From the NCBI GenBank assembly GCA_014529385.2, contig CM043947.1, positions 130,965,891-131,029,890 on the forward strand: a DNA stretch of 64,000 bases, in the 5' to 3' direction. Positions 23,901 to 36,066 of the stretch are shown one piece after another (positions within the stretch are counted from its first letter, which is position 1; each line of letters starts with the position of its first letter). The position numbers and the translations under genes are program-made. The notes beneath the pieces were generated by a model that was given only the letters and a program-made list of their open reading frames with translations, was not told the DNA's origin and did no database searches. The stretch comes from Adiantum capillus-veneris (lineage: Eukaryota; Streptophyta; Polypodiopsida; Polypodiales; Pteridaceae).

Positions 23901-25511
23901 ACTATGTTTGATATTGTGTGTGTCTACTATCTTGGAAGGGCAGGTCATTTTGCAACTTAGATGGCTTCTATCATCTTATGCTAGAGACTCCTTCACTTGC
24001 ATTTGTTGCCAATTTCTCACCTCGTCAGCTTTCTCTCCTTTTGACCAAGGTGCTCATTTTTTGAGGGGTCCCCTAATATTACTCATATATCACCTTGTCT
24101 TGTGGTGATACTATGAGTCTCTATATCTTGGTACTGGTCGTCACCAATGGGCATGTGAGGCTTACTTTTGGTATACAAAATACTATCGTACTATACCATA
24201 TGATCGAACAATGACAACTACAACAAAAATTGACTTGAAGTGGAAGCACTTCCACATGCATTCCACTTGGCCAAAAGTGCCAAAGTGGAAGCATACATGC
24301 CAATGAAGGAAATGCCTAGCACTTGCTAAGCACATTTACAATTTTAGTGCTCATCCAATGCTTCCCTCTTACCCCTGGCACCTCTTGTGGCTCCATTGCC
24401 TCTCTTCTTGCATTAGCTTTGGGAGAAATTTTCATTAGAGTATGGTGAATTTTGTGGCTAAGTTAAATTTTGGCTCATGGTTCCAAGTTTAAGTTGGAAT
24501 TTCTCACTTTCTAACCTTTACTTTTTTAGCAGTGCTTGGGGTAGTGCCAAAGGGGTGAAAATGTTTTCATCTATCGTGCATGGAGTTGCAATATAATTTT
24601 TAATTTCTATTTGCTACTAGTTTTGGAAAGTACAAGGGTAAAGAAGTCAATCATGAGACATATGCCACATCAACTTCCAATCTAGAGACAAGCAATTGGA
24701 ATATGCTTGCAATCTTGCTTATGCCTCCTTTTGTGATTCGATAGAAAGTGTACTATCATGAGACTATTATTGGAATTGAATGATTCTAACCTCTCAGAAG
24801 TCTTAAAGACCGGAAAACGTATGAATTTGGGCAAGTTTTTAATGGAGAATCAAAGCTATAAGTGACAATCAAAACCAAGTTCTTAATTGGTCATATGTAA
24901 TTAACCTAGTTAGTCTAGCTTAATTAGTCTCTAATTCTTTACACTCAACTCAGCTTACAATGTCAATTGAATTGTTCCATCAGAGTCATCCTAAGATACG
25001 TGGCCAATGTAAGTGGATTATCTCAATAATCATGCTAATTATTAAAGTACATTTGTGCCTCCAACCTATTCTCGGTGGCCTCTCTTGTCACGATGCCCTC
25101 TACTCCCAACCAAACTTTCTTGTAGTCTACTTGATAGTGGCTTCAAATCTGCCCAAAACCACTTGTCCATCACCCACATGCAATGCACCTCTTTCTTCCC
25201 TCATTGGTTTTGGGAAGATTATGGGTTTCATTACAAAGAGAAAGCAGTTTTACCTATTAAAAACATTAATTATTACACCAAGTAGGGACATAGTTTTGGG
25301 CATTTTTGTCTAATTGATTTTAGTGTACCTATTTTATTGGGGCATGAAGAGTATAGACAAAGCTGAGAGCAAACTTGCAGTTTCAAATCGGAGTGCAAAG
25401 AGTAGTACAAAGTTGAAGGAAGGATTCCAAACTCTTGTGAATTGAGGAGCAAGAGAACCCCCCGGCCCCCCCCTCTCTCTCTTGCACGCGTGCACACAAA
25501 CACACATGCAT

Positions 25512-25512
<1 letters not shown>
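23901..25512. other. unassigned sequence
   Basis: Nothing recognised. Open frames at 23,845-24,108 and 24,960-25,313 have no known motifs. A short perfect palindrome GTGGAAGCACTTCCAC with an A/T centre mismatch lies near 24,240, in a cluster of 'agtggaagc' repeats. A C-rich run and a (CT)n tract at 25,457-25,485 lead into the (CA)n tract. Confidence 0.4.

Positions 25513-25552
<40 letters not shown>
25513..25552. repeat. (CA)20 tract at the 5' edge of PLE2
   Basis: Forty bases of pure CA end exactly where similarity to PLE1 starts (CCTACGTACTT here, CCTAAGTACT in PLE1). Sequence left of the tract is not shared with the other copy, so the tract marks the element boundary. Confidence 0.85.
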
Positions 25553-25556
<4 letters not shown>

Positions 25557-26132
25557 CGTACTTATATATCTAGCATTTAACCAAGTACAAAAGCTGACTC
25601 TTTTCTGGGATACCTATAAACCAAGATCAAGCTTTCAGCACTAACTGGTTCACAGACACTACAGAACTACTGTTGAAAACATCACAACCTATAATAAATA
25701 GTAGTAATTGATCTTGTTTAATTATTTTTTTAAGAAACCCATAAGTATTACATTTAAATACCCAAAATAACCCCCCTAGGCTTGTTCTAACTATCGTATG
25801 GCTCGGTATACCCAAAAAAACCCGGGAAAACTCTTTCCTTTCTTCCCCCTATGGGTACCCCACCCATAATATACAGAGCTGGAAGAATGTGGCATTTATG
25901 CCTCTTAGAAATTGGCCCGACCTTTCATGCCCTCTCCCCCTTGTCCCTACTGCAGCACACCTCGTGCTCAGAGAAACCCCACACTAAATCTTACCTCTCT
26001 CTCCCTCTCAACCCCAATTATACAAGCAGGGCCGGTCGTAGCTAGTGCTTGGAAACCTGCACCTGCTAAGTAGTTGGATCATGGGGGATTTTACCCCCTT
26101 GTGCAAGATTGAAGAACTGAACCCTGTAGCAC

Positions 26133-26140
26133 TATATAAG
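26133..26140 (+). promoter_or_regulatory. TATA box of PLE2
   Basis: TATATAAG, about 110 bp before the start codon at 26,242. The equivalent TATATAAAG is kept in PLE1 near 7,273 on the minus strand, which supports function in the parent element. Confidence 0.6.
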
Positions 26141-26241
26141 AGGTGAGGGTGCTTTGGACCCTCACTTAGCCTGTGGTGTATTTCTTTTTGCGTGTGTTTG
26201 TGAAAGAGAGGAGTGAATGCATAGCCGTGCACTGTGTAGTT

Positions 26242-26268
26242 ATGGAGGTGATTGAACTATTGTCTCAG
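26242..26268 (+). CDS. PLE2 first exon (9 codons)
   Basis: ATG at 26,242 encodes MEVIELLSQ and runs straight into CAG|GTAAGT, a near-ideal plant splice donor. Splicing to 28,073 gives MEVIELLSQ-SLALSQGLELSS in phase 0. The ATG and codons are preserved in PLE1 (near 7,170, minus strand). The downstream ORF carries stops, so the gene as a whole is dead; this exon itself is intact. Confidence 0.6.
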
Positions 26269-28072
26269 GTAAGTGTTTACCTTTTGATGGAATTTGGTTG
26301 ATATACTGTGGGTTTTTTTTGGTACATAGCTCATGATATAATGATCTAGTTACTTTGTTTGTTTATGTTTTTTGGTCTGTAAGCTTTGCATAAGCCTTTC
26401 ACTACCTTTATTACAAGTATGGAAATTAGTTGATTGGTTTACTTCAAAACGGTCCTCATAGTAAAGAGGCTATCGCCTGGATTGTTAAGCTGACTTAAGA
26501 GCATCATAAATGGGTGCGGTGTTCTGCCTCGAACGCAACTGTTCATAATTTTTATGGGTATCGCATCCCGTTTACCTCTTTGAATTAGGTAGAGAATAAT
26601 AAGGTGATACAAAAATTCTATTTTCACCGTATTTGATTGTCCGTGATAAAGGTTGTTTGTTTGTGTGAACTGTCAAGTATGATTGGGATTTTCCATGACT
26701 AGCTCATTAGCACTATCATCTAAGATGGATTTTTACGTGGGTTATGGTTTTTTTGTGCTCACTTGTTCTGACTAAGTATCGATGATGCGGTGAGGAGTAA
26801 AAGCAGCGTAAAATTGTCTACTTTACAAAAGTATATTGTAGCTTAAGAAATGTAGTACTGATCTGATTATCAAGCTTAAACTGGTACCTTGGATGCTATA
26901 TCATGTTGGCCTAGCTTCGGCTATCTCTGCTCTTGGGCAAACTACACTCTGCCCCATGATGTCTTACTGGTCTTAAATTGTGCAAAGAATAAGGTTGGAT
27001 TGGACACTCTCTGCAAGGTTATTGAAGGGCTGAATCTCTTGTGCCAATTTGGGTATTCAGACACTTGGATCAGAAGGGGTGGTGGCCTTTTGATCAAAAT
27101 GATATGTATAATAATATCTATTAAGGTCTATAAAAAAAATTGGGGCTATATAGAAACTATATTTATAATTATCTCCTCAAAATCTAAAAATACTCTAAAA
27201 AATTTGGATTACATGAGCTCTTTTAGACATTTTTTTTAGTTTTAAAAGTTGTAAGTTGGACATGGATAACAACTGATATAGTCCATTGACACCTGTAAAA
27301 CACATGTAAGGCTAACGTATCTAGTGCCTTGTTTGAATGGATGCAAGTGAGGACTCTATCCTTTCTTGGATTTTTTTGGCTTAGAGCAAATGTCTGTCCA
27401 TGATTACACTTGCTCCTAATACTTGGGAAGTACTTCCTTAATGAGTCATTATCATTGTATACTAGAATGAGGCTTCATTCTCATAAGCCATGTACAAAGA
27501 TAATTCTAAGAATGAGTTTTTTTTGTACTAATCATTGCCTTTTCTCTAAAGTCAGTTGTCTTTTGAATGTTAAAGTTAATTTATGTCTTACTTTTTCAGC
27601 TACACAATCGCCCTATACATAAGGTTTTTTCATTCTTTTTTGAAAAACCAGGACGCTGGCTTTAGAAAGTAGCTTGAATTTTAGTTCTAAGTTGGACCCA
27701 CTGCCTATAATTCCTTGTTTGGTTGGCTAGTGTTAGGTGGTCCTTCATAGCCTAATGTTCTGGATACCTGCTCACGGCTATTATAGTCTCTGACTTTGCC
27801 AATATAAGGATTCCAGCCCAACCTACATGACTAATTATATATATTTTCATCCAAGATCACAGACATTTGAAATTGATAGCTCGCATGAGAGTAAACTACG
27901 ACCCGAAGAGGCATACAAGGATTTTAGAACAAATTAGGTTTTACCTAAAGGACCATTCTCCACAAAAGCCCTAGCTATTAGAACTAGACCTTTTTTGGCT
28001 CGACGGGCCAAATGCTGTGTTACATATTACCATAAGTAATCCATGGCTTACTAATAATTTTGTCTATTGCAG
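26269..28072 (+). other. intron of PLE2 (1.8 kb)
   Basis: Donor GTAAGT at 26,269; acceptor 'ttttgtctattgcag' ending at 28,072, with a pyrimidine-rich run before it. The intron is AT-rich. Its first 1.35 kb is also present in PLE1, so the intron was copied with the element. Open frames at 26,889-27,239 and 27,410-27,622 fall inside it and show no known domain. Confidence 0.65.
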
Positions 28073-28772
28073 AGCCTTGCTCTCTCGCAAGGCCTGGAAC
28101 TATCTTCTGAGCCCCTCTCTGTGGCAACCTCTCTTGTCCTCAGATGTATTGGCAGTTTGGATGCTTCTCAATTAGTATATAATTTGGCTCTTAACTCATA
28201 TAAAAAGCTATCTATCTTACACATGCTATCTTTTAATGATTGGGTCAAGATTCTTGCTACCTTGGACAAGAACTCCAAAAATGGGGTTAATTCGATTTCC
28301 CATTACATACCCCAATTACCTATACCTTCTGTATAGTATCAGCAAGAGCTGGCCCTATTCTCTTCTTTGGGGCTAAATTATCTAACTTTCTGAAAAAATT
28401 ATGTGGACTCAATCCATCTTTTATCAGTACCCTTGCTGCTCCAATTGTCCCTCAAACCAGTGGTATCTTTTGCAGAGATAGTGTGGCACTTGAAGCTGTC
28501 AAAGTTGCTATTGGCCCATGTGGAAGGATGCATCTCACCAAAAAGACTTCTTGCAAAGGTTATATTTACGAACATTGTTTTTTTCAAAATGAACTTTTGG
28601 ATTGGGTACACCCAAAGACACTTTTTTGTGAGTGTTTTGACTTACTATTTGGAAACCATGAAATACTTGATAACGTACTTATTGGTTGGAAATATCAACA
28701 AGCTATTAAGAATTTGGTCTTTAGTAATGATTTTTTATGACACAACACCGTTCTTGATTGTGCTTGTGATAA
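28073..28772 (+). pseudogene. PLE2 second exon, N-terminal region of the RT protein
   Basis: After the splice acceptor the frame reads SLALSQGLELSSEPLSVATS... to a stop at 28,336. A frameshift leads to GAKLSNFLKKLCGLNPSF and then, from about 28,460, SGIFCRDSVALEAVKVAIG and HCFFQNELLDWVHP. It ends with CACDKY at the CACTA insertion site. In endonuclease-deficient Penelope-like proteins a Cys-x-Cys box followed by a 'GH..TGDL' segment precedes the RT; here CAC lies before the insertion and 'YGMHACT' just after it. At least two frame disruptions are present. Confidence 0.65.
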
Positions 28773-28775
28773 ATA
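28773..28775. other. left target-site duplication of CACTA (ATA)
   Basis: ATA precedes CACTA; ATA follows TAGTG at 39,741-39,743. Three base pairs is the family's expected length. Confidence 0.85.
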
Positions 28776-29419
28776 CACTACAAGAGCTCGCTTAAATTCT
28801 GACGTCAAATTACGAGCGTCAATCGCGGGCGTTGGCATATGTGTAGGTAAATCTCAAGGAGATCAAGTTGTAAAAAAATTTAATTTTTGAATTTTCGGCG
28901 TTGATATCGGCGTCTATATTTACGGCCATACCGAGGACTATACCGGCACCTGTACTGACGAACCCTGCAAAAAAAAGAACTACGGGTCTTTCCTTGTGCA
29001 TTTCCCTCATTTTTTTGCCTCTTCTCTTGCCCTCCTCTTCCTCACCTGCTGCAGATCTGCTACTTGATGACTTGCCAGAAGTGAGATTCTTGCACGTGGA
29101 CTACTCCTCAGCATCAAGGTAAGATTCTTTTCAAGTTTGCTTGTAAGTTTGTGCAATCTAGTATATGTGTGTGTAACATAGCGTGTGTGTGTGTGCGCAT
29201 TTTGCAGGTTTGAAGATGTTTTCAAGACTCTTTCTTGCTCAAATAGGCCGCATGTGAGTGCTTTAAAGTTTTATGCAATTTTATTTTAAAATTATATTGT
29301 ATTGACAATATAAAACTTTATGCATGAAGCTTTCAATGCTTTAAATTTTTATGCAATTTTATTTTGAAATTATGCTTTGGGGAATGTTCTTGCTACCATC
29401 TCATCATCATCATGCGATT

Positions 29420-31806
29420 GAGGTTTAGGTTATAGGTTTAAGCTAGGTTTAGATTTAGGTTATAGGCTAGGTTAGCTTACCTGAGGAGGTCACCTAAGAA
29501 AAATGTAACCTATCACTTGAGTTCAACAGAAGGGTATTTAAAGTTTTTGAAACTTACAGAAATATATGTACAGAAGGACATTATTTTTTCATATTTGAAA
29601 AAAACTTACAGATTTTAAAAGAAAAGGGTACATTATATTGCTAGCAAAATTCATAGATAAGGGGTTTTACAAACATGTCTTGAACACACGTGATATGGTA
29701 GTTTTACACATAGTGAACCCCCCGAGGTTAGCTTATAGATTAGGTTAGGTTAGGTTAGGCTAGGTTTAGGTTATAGGTTAGAGCTAGCGGCAAATAGTAG
29801 CAAAAATGCAAACGAACTTCGGAAATTACTCGTGTACTTCAAAAAACGCAAACGGATTTTGGTTAGGTTAGGTTATAGGTTAAGTTATGTTAGGTTAGGT
29901 TATAGGTTGGGTTAGAGCTAGCGGCAAATAGTAAAAAAAACGCAAACGAACTTCGATTAGGTTAGGTTATAGATTAAGGATAGGTTATATGTTAGGTTAC
30001 GTTACGCTATAGGTTAATTAGTTATGTTAGGCTATAGGTTAATTAGTTATATTAGGTTATAGGTTATAGGTTAAGTTAGTTTATGTTTACATTATATGTT
30101 AGGTTAGGTTATAAGTTAGGTTAGAGCTAGCGGCAAATAGTAGAAATAACGCAAACGAACTTCGAAAATGACTCGTGTACTTCAAAAATTGCAAACAGAC
30201 TTCGGTTAGGTTAGGTTTAGGTTATATGTTAGGTTACGTTAAGTTATAGATTATACGTTAGGTTAGTTTAGGTTTAGGTTATAGGTTAGTTCAGGTTATA
30301 GGTTAGACTAGAGCTAGCGACAAATAGTAAAAAAAATGCAAACGAACTTCGAAAATGACTTGTGTACTTCAAAAGTGCAAATGGACTTCGACTAGGTTAG
30401 GCTATAGGTTATAGGTTAGGTTAGGCTATAGGTTAGGTTAGGGTATAGATTAGGTTAGGTTATAGATTAGGTTAGGTTAGGTTATAGGTTAGGTTAAGGC
30501 TATGGGTTAGGTTAGAGCTAGCGAAAAATAGTAAAAAAAACACAAACGGACTTTGAAAATGACTCGTGTACTTCAAAAAATGCAAACCAACTTTGCTTAG
30601 GTTAGGTTATACGTTAGGTTAGGCTAGGTTATAGGTTATAGATTAGGTTAGGTATAGGTTGAGTTAGGTTAGGTTATAGGTTAGGTTTAGATTATATGTT
30701 AGGTTAGGTTATACGTTAGGTCAGAGCTAGCGGCAAATGGTAAGAAAAACGCAAATGGACTTCAGAAATGATTTGTGTACTTCAAAAAACGCAAAAGAAC
30801 TTTGATAAACAAAGTAAAATAACACAATTGGACTTAAAAAGCGCACACAAACTTCAAAAACCCTAATATACATTCATTGATCAATAAAGACGAGATTATT
30901 ACCCTGTGGTCCTAATCTCCGTGCACCTCTAGACCGAGGTGTGCGGGGATCAGGCATGGCTAGAGAATCTGAGGTTGTTAGAGCTAGCGACAAATAATAG
31001 AAAAGATGCAAACGAACTTTAAAAATGACTAGTGTACTTTAAAAAACGCAAACGAACTTCGGTTAGGTTAGGTTATAGGTTAGGTTATATGTTATAGTCT
31101 ATAGGTTATAGGCTATATGTTAAGTTAGGCTATAGATTAGGTTATGCTAAATTATAGGTTAGGTTAGAGCTAGCGGCAAATAGTAGAAAAAACGCAAACG
31201 GACTTCAAGAATGACTCGTATACTTCAAAAAACACAAACAAACTTCGGTTAGGTTAGGTTTGGTTATACGTTAAGTTTAGGTTATAGGTTAATTCAGAGG
31301 TAGCGGCAAACAGTAAGAAAAATGCAAACGGACTTTGAAAATGACTCGTGTACTTCAAAAAACGCAAATGGACTTTGATAAACGAAGTAAAATAACGCGT
31401 TTTGGCTTAAAAAGCGCACACAGACTTCAAAAACCCTAATATATAGTCATTGACCAATAAAGACGAGATTATTACCCTGTGGTCCTAATCTCCGTGCACC
31501 TCTAGACCGAGGTGTGCGAGGATCAAGCATGGCTAGAGAATGTGAGGTTGTTAGAGCTAGCGGCAAATAGTTGAAAAAACGCAAACGGACTTCGAAAATG
31601 ACGTGTACTTCAAAACTCAAATAGACTTTGATAAACGAAGTAAAATAACGCAATCTAACTTTAAAATCACACAAAGCCTTCAAAAACCCTAATATATAGT
31701 CATTGATTAATAAAGATGAGATTATTACCTTGTGGCCCTAATCTCCGTGCACCTCTAGACTAAGGTGTGCGGGGATTGGGCATCGCTAGAGAATGTGAGG
31801 TTGTCA
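29420..31806 (+). repeat. compound minisatellite rich in TTAGG/TATAGG inside CACTA
   Basis: Three unit types alternate. (1) Runs of TTAGG pentamers with TATAGG variants (for example 29,740-29,770). (2) A roughly 90-bp unit starting GAGCTAGCGGCAAATAG, followed by 'cgcaaacgaacttcg', present ten times, at about 29,781, 29,925, 30,124, 30,311, 30,515, 30,724, 30,981, 31,167, 31,297 and 31,554. (3) A roughly 125-bp unit starting AAAAACCCTAATATA with the hairpin CACCTC...GAGGTG, present three times at about 30,856, 31,429 and 31,682. The array lies between the left TIR and the transposase start, where En/Spm-type elements carry transposase-binding repeats. Confidence 0.88.
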
Positions 31807-31874
31807 TGTATTTAGTAGTGTGTAGCTATAACAAGAGTGATTTAAATATTTGTTGCATCATTGGTAGATAAAGT

Positions 31875-34623
31875 ATGGACGATAGGATGGCGTGTCTTTG
31901 TGCGCATTGCAAGCATCAGATCTTTCGAAAACAAAAAAACTATGACTAGCACATACGCAATAACGGTCTCTTTTCCATAGAGCAACTACAAGACCTGCAT
32001 TATCGATCTCATGGTCCAGAGACAATAGATCAATCTCCGCAAGTAGATATTGCTCCAACTTCATCCCAGAGAAGACGGTTTTCAAATGAATAGCCATCAA
32101 TTGAGTCCTCCCAACCAATACTTGATGTGGCATTTCAAGAAGAAGAGATGGAGCAGATGTTAGATGCGTTCTTTGACATGGATCCCATCATTGAAAACAT
32201 AGAAGATGACAACATTCAAGACAATACTGCGAACCACCAACCTCAGTCATCCCGTCCATATCGACGGCATGAAAGCAACGATAAAGAGGGCAAGATGATG
32301 CAAACTCTTGCACGTATGCCGCTTTACAATGGTGCAAAAATATTAGTTCTCCGTACCTCTTTGGCAATGCTTAATTTGCAATCTGTCTATAGGTGGTCTG
32401 ATGCCTCCATCATAGAGATTCCAGGTAAATAAATTGTATCCTAAGCATGATAAAGTGCAAAATAGAGTTCAATAATGTGATCAAGGGGTTGACTTGTTCA
32501 TGTAACGACAGGTTGCTCAACAAGCAAATTTTGTCGGAAGGGAATCAAATGCCCCCTACCCATCCAACCGCTAAAAAGCTTCTTACAAAATACATGCATG
32601 TCCTAATGATTGTTTACTTTTTTACAACGAGTATGCAAATTTGGAACAATGTCCCAATTGTGGATCAAACGAGTATAGAGAGGACACACAAGGAAAATTT
32701 ATCCTTGCAAAGGTCCTTCGACACTTTCCTATCATTCCAAGAATAAAGAGTATGTTTAGGTACAAGTCTATAGCCGCTTGTTGACATGGCACTCAAATAC
32801 TAGATTGATAGATGATGTGATGCGAGTACCTGCTGACTCTCGTGCATGGAAGCACATAGAGAAAATTTGGCCTTCATTAAAGAATGAGCCTTGATGTATC
32901 CACTTTGGTCTGGCAATGGACAGATTAAACCCGTTTGGATTACGGAGTTCGTCATGGTAGATTTTTGGCTGAAGGACATGAGCTACGTGGACCAAACATA
33001 TGCAAATATGACATGCATCCACTGAAAGCGAGCGATTGGAAAAACATGTGGTTGGAGAGGGGAGATTTCATGCCATTTGGAATGAAATGACTTTTTATTT
33101 TCCATGAACTCCCGTACTGGACTGACCTGCTGATTAATTATCTGCTCAACCCAATGCATATCTTCAAGAATGTGGGGGAGATCATATGGAAAACCATCAT
33201 TGGAAAAAGGGAGAGCAAGGCCCAAAGAGATGACCTGTAGGCTGTGGGTCCAATGCTAGAGATGCTGCCTCAACTTAAATCCAATGGAAAGTTTGCTATA
33301 CCAAAAGGTCCATGGGTTTTGAGTCGTGAAGAAGAGCAACAAGTGAAGAAGACTACATTTTCATTCAAGACTCCCAGTAGGTACATGCGTTGTTTGAAAA
33401 CGGCTTTTACGAGAGATGAAAACCTTAGTGGTCTTACCAACATTCTTACCATCCAAATGCATGCACTTATGCATGTGGTCGATGAAGTTGCCGTTGCTGG
33501 GGTAGTCCATAGTAGGTGAATGTTCTTCTTGGAGAGATTCATGAAGACTTTAAATGGGTTTGTTTGTCAAGGGGCTCGCCTCAAGGGTAGCATGGCCAAA
33601 GGATGACTTGTACAAGAGTCTCTTGTCCTCATCAATGAATTTTGGGCTCAATTGATCCAGAAATGCCCCGAATGTGGACTACTGAGGTCAACGTCAAGGT
33701 AATAGGGGACAAGCCTTAAGGACAAGGCATCATTAGGAAGATGGACATCACAATGCGAGAAAAGGTTATGAGATTTTGCCTTCTCAACTCAGACATCATG
33801 CAAAAGTGGTTAGAGAGGTACTAAGGGGAAAAGCAACAATGCTTGATGGATCACCTACAACTCAAGCACAACCGTGCCACTAGAAACCTTCCTTTTCTAA
33901 ATCATCTTCAGAATTTGCCTGACTTTCCAACTGGGTGGTGGTTAGATGCGGCAATCTCAGAGGCAAAGAGGAATGGAGTGTTGATTACTGAAGAGGAAGA
34001 GGAGATGTCAAAGGGTTGCGATTGGCATGTAAATTTTCACAACTTCCTTTTTGAGCTCCACATGATGACGTTACTTTAATATCTTTAAGTTTGTTTCAAT
34101 TTTGTGTGGCTACAATATCACAAATATGGAGCTTTGTGGTCCCATGGGAAACACTTTAGAGTGCAATGGATAAACAAACAAAGGGTCATCTTCGACAGTG
34201 GTGTTAGGGAAAGCTTCATTGAAGAAAGTAGAAGTAATACTAGGGATGACAACACAAAGACTAGCCAGCTTGAATACTTTGGCTACACCAAGATATCTTG
34301 AAGATTAGCTTTAGAAAGATTGATGTTTTTATCTTTGATGTCAAGTGGTTCAAATTTATTACCAGCGGCCCCCCTAATGCAATTCTGCACAAAGACAAGA
34401 GTGGATTGATTCAAGTGAACTCTAGGCGGGTGTGGATAGATGTGCGGGATACATTCGTACTTCCGCATCATTGTGAACAAGTTGTGTTCACACTAGATCC
34501 ACTATGGAGAGAAAATGATGAAAATGATCTATCTAAACTGCGTTGGTTCTATTTTGTTCAAGTTGCTCCACGAAGCAAGCAAGTGTGTGAAGGATTGGAA
34601 GTTGAGGTCAAAGAGCTAAGCTA
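31875..34623 (+). pseudogene. CACTA transposase, TNP2 type, broken
   Basis: ATG at 31,875 opens MDDRMACLCAHCKHQIFRKQ, a Cys/His N-terminal box like the transposase-associated domain. Pieces in order: the acidic FFDMDPIIENIEDDN (32,170); RMPLYNGAKILVLRTSLAML (32,315); a TNP2 region with PPTHPTAKKLLTKYMHV (32,550) and MDRLNPFGLR (32,920); NPMHIFKNVGEIIWKTIIGK (33,150); GPWVLSREEEQQVKK (33,310); a DUF4218-like part with LERFMKTLNGFVCQGARLKGS (33,530-33,590); and a DUF4216-like part with DVKWFKFITSGPPNAILHKDK (34,340). Several stops and frameshifts separate them. Such proteins bind the TIRs and cut and join the element; this copy cannot. Confidence 0.85.
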
Positions 34624-35009
34624 ATTCGTGAACGAAGTGCAGGGCCGACGGATGATATAAGTTTGGATTTTGAGCTGGAGGTTAGTGATGAGTATATTAC
34701 CCTGAACCTAGAGATAAGCTTTCAAATACTGAAGCTGATGCGGAGAGCCATGAAGAAGTGGAGTTTAATAATGGTGATGCAAAAGTACAGATTGATATAG
34801 ACATCTTTGGTGCATGAAATCTCATAGAAGATGAGAGATTAACTACTAATTTTTGCTAGGAACTCTTTTGTAAAAGTCTATTTATTAGTCTAAAATAATG
34901 GATAGATTCATTGAGTTGTGTTGCAGCTTTGTTTTTTTGTTATTTGTATTGATTAAGTGTTTCTTTTGTAAACTAACGTATCTTATATGTGCTATGTGTA
35001 TATGTAGCC
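34624..35009 (+). other. spacer between the CACTA ORFs
   Basis: Contains the tail of the transposase in another frame ('DISLDFELEVSDEYITL') followed by an AT-rich stretch; no further gene seen. Confidence 0.5.
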
Positions 35010-36066
35010 ATGGCGGCGGATGACGATGATACATACTCTCCTAGTTTTAGTTTTCCTCACTCCTGCTGGCATGTCACCTGAGAAGATGGGCTCCTTTTTG
35101 ACACAGTTCTCACCAGAGTAGATTAGATATGCACAGAACCTTTGGGCAACTGGTTCCTCTAGACCTACTACGGCTGCCCCTACGCCTAGGACTAGTGTGC
35201 CCCCTACACTGATCACCCCAGTCGAGTGTGCCCCCTACACCGACGAGTGGTTCATCCTTGAGACAAGGTGGGCGTCATTCTGGAGGTGGTGGTTGCTATG
35301 GTAGGGGTTCTACTGATGTGTCCACACCATCCAAAGAGTGCCCACCACTCTCTTCAATAGATAATTCATCAATTGGCACACCGCGTACACCTTGGGGATC
35401 ACACGAGCATGATCCTAGCAAGGTGTACAAGAGAAGGGATGGGGATGTTGTGACCGATAGGGTCGGAAAGGCTATGTGATAGAGGATTCGACAGCTTTGT
35501 ACAGTTCAATTTGGCCACTCTCTGATGAAGATTTGAGATAATCAAGATGATGAAAGAAAGAATTACATCGTCGAGGCCATTCACAGAGAGTACATGCTGG
35601 CAGAGGGGTACGATCCAGTCTTGAATGACTAGATTTTGGGCGTGGCGAAGGCCACAATGTCACACCGTTGATCAGAGACAAGAGACAAGAGACAAGTCGG
35701 CATGGTTGGACATAGAGGAGTGGGCGGGGATTGCATGAGAGACACAAGACAATCCTGACAGATTTTAGTAGCAGAGAGATGCAGCCAGAGTACGTTTAGA
35801 GTCTGTTGGAGCATTACATCTTGGGAGTGGAGGTTACGATATACTTCAACATGAATTTATAAGTATTATACGTATGCTTTAAATTATGAAAAATGTATAT
35901 GTTATTTGAAGATTTATCTCATGATTAAACCATAATTTTGCAAGAAGTTGCCATGAAGCGCCCTCCGATAAGCCGAGAGGAGAAGTATGGGTACAAGCAT
36001 GGACTTGTGTCCCTTTTGACCCAACTGCGGGAGGAGAGAGAGGCCGTCGACTGGGAGGCATTATGA
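35010..36066 (+). pseudogene. second CACTA ORF (TnpA-like), broken
   Basis: ATG at 35,010 (MAADDDDTYSPSFSF) is followed by Pro/Thr/Gly-rich low-complexity frames ('SVPPTLITPVE', 'SGSSLRQGGRHSGGGG') and RRDGDVVTDRVGKAM. Conserved-looking charged pieces are 'YIVEAIHREYMLAEGYDPVL' near 35,580 and, at the end, SREEKYGYKHGLVSLLTQL plus REEREAVDWEAL, closing on TGA at 36,064-36,066. AT-rich, probably intronic sequence lies between. TnpA-type proteins bind subterminal repeats of their own element; this identity is inferred from order and composition, as TnpA proteins are poorly conserved. Confidence 0.5.

Larger units (their letters stand above)
25553..28772 (+). mobile_element. Penelope-like element copy 2 (PLE2), 5' third
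   Basis: This holds the leader, promoter, first exon, a 1.8-kb intron and the start of the second exon of an element whose RT lies further on. It is interrupted at 28,773 by the CACTA transposon. The rest follows at 39,744-39,926, 52,889-53,901, then on the other strand at 13,390-13,078 and 8,107-7,869. Summed, the visible element is about 5 kb. The RT has the features of endonuclease-deficient Penelope-like elements (Athena/Coprina type): a Cys-containing N-terminal box, 'LRKILAKGLNHIP', and 'GIPMG...SPLxxNLYL'. No GIY-YIG endonuclease was found. A stem-loop GTGAGGGT...ACCCTCAC lies at about 26,143-26,165 just after the TATA box. Confidence 0.82.

Noticed and set aside
26889-27622. Open frames of 116 and 70 codons, shared with the minus strand near 6 kb, as genes
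   Set aside because: They lie within the proposed PLE intron, have no known domains, and the shared frame is explained by the duplicated element.
29420-31320. TTAGG arrays as a true chromosome end or interstitial telomere
   Set aside because: They are interspersed with other repeat units and lie inside a CACTA element with TIRs and TSD; the repeat is not the plant TTTAGGG type and does not run to an end.
29420-31806. CRISPR-like array (regular repeat of GAGCTAGCGGCAAATAG)
   Set aside because: Spacing varies from 130 to 257 bp, spacers are themselves repetitive, no cas genes, and the genome is eukaryotic.
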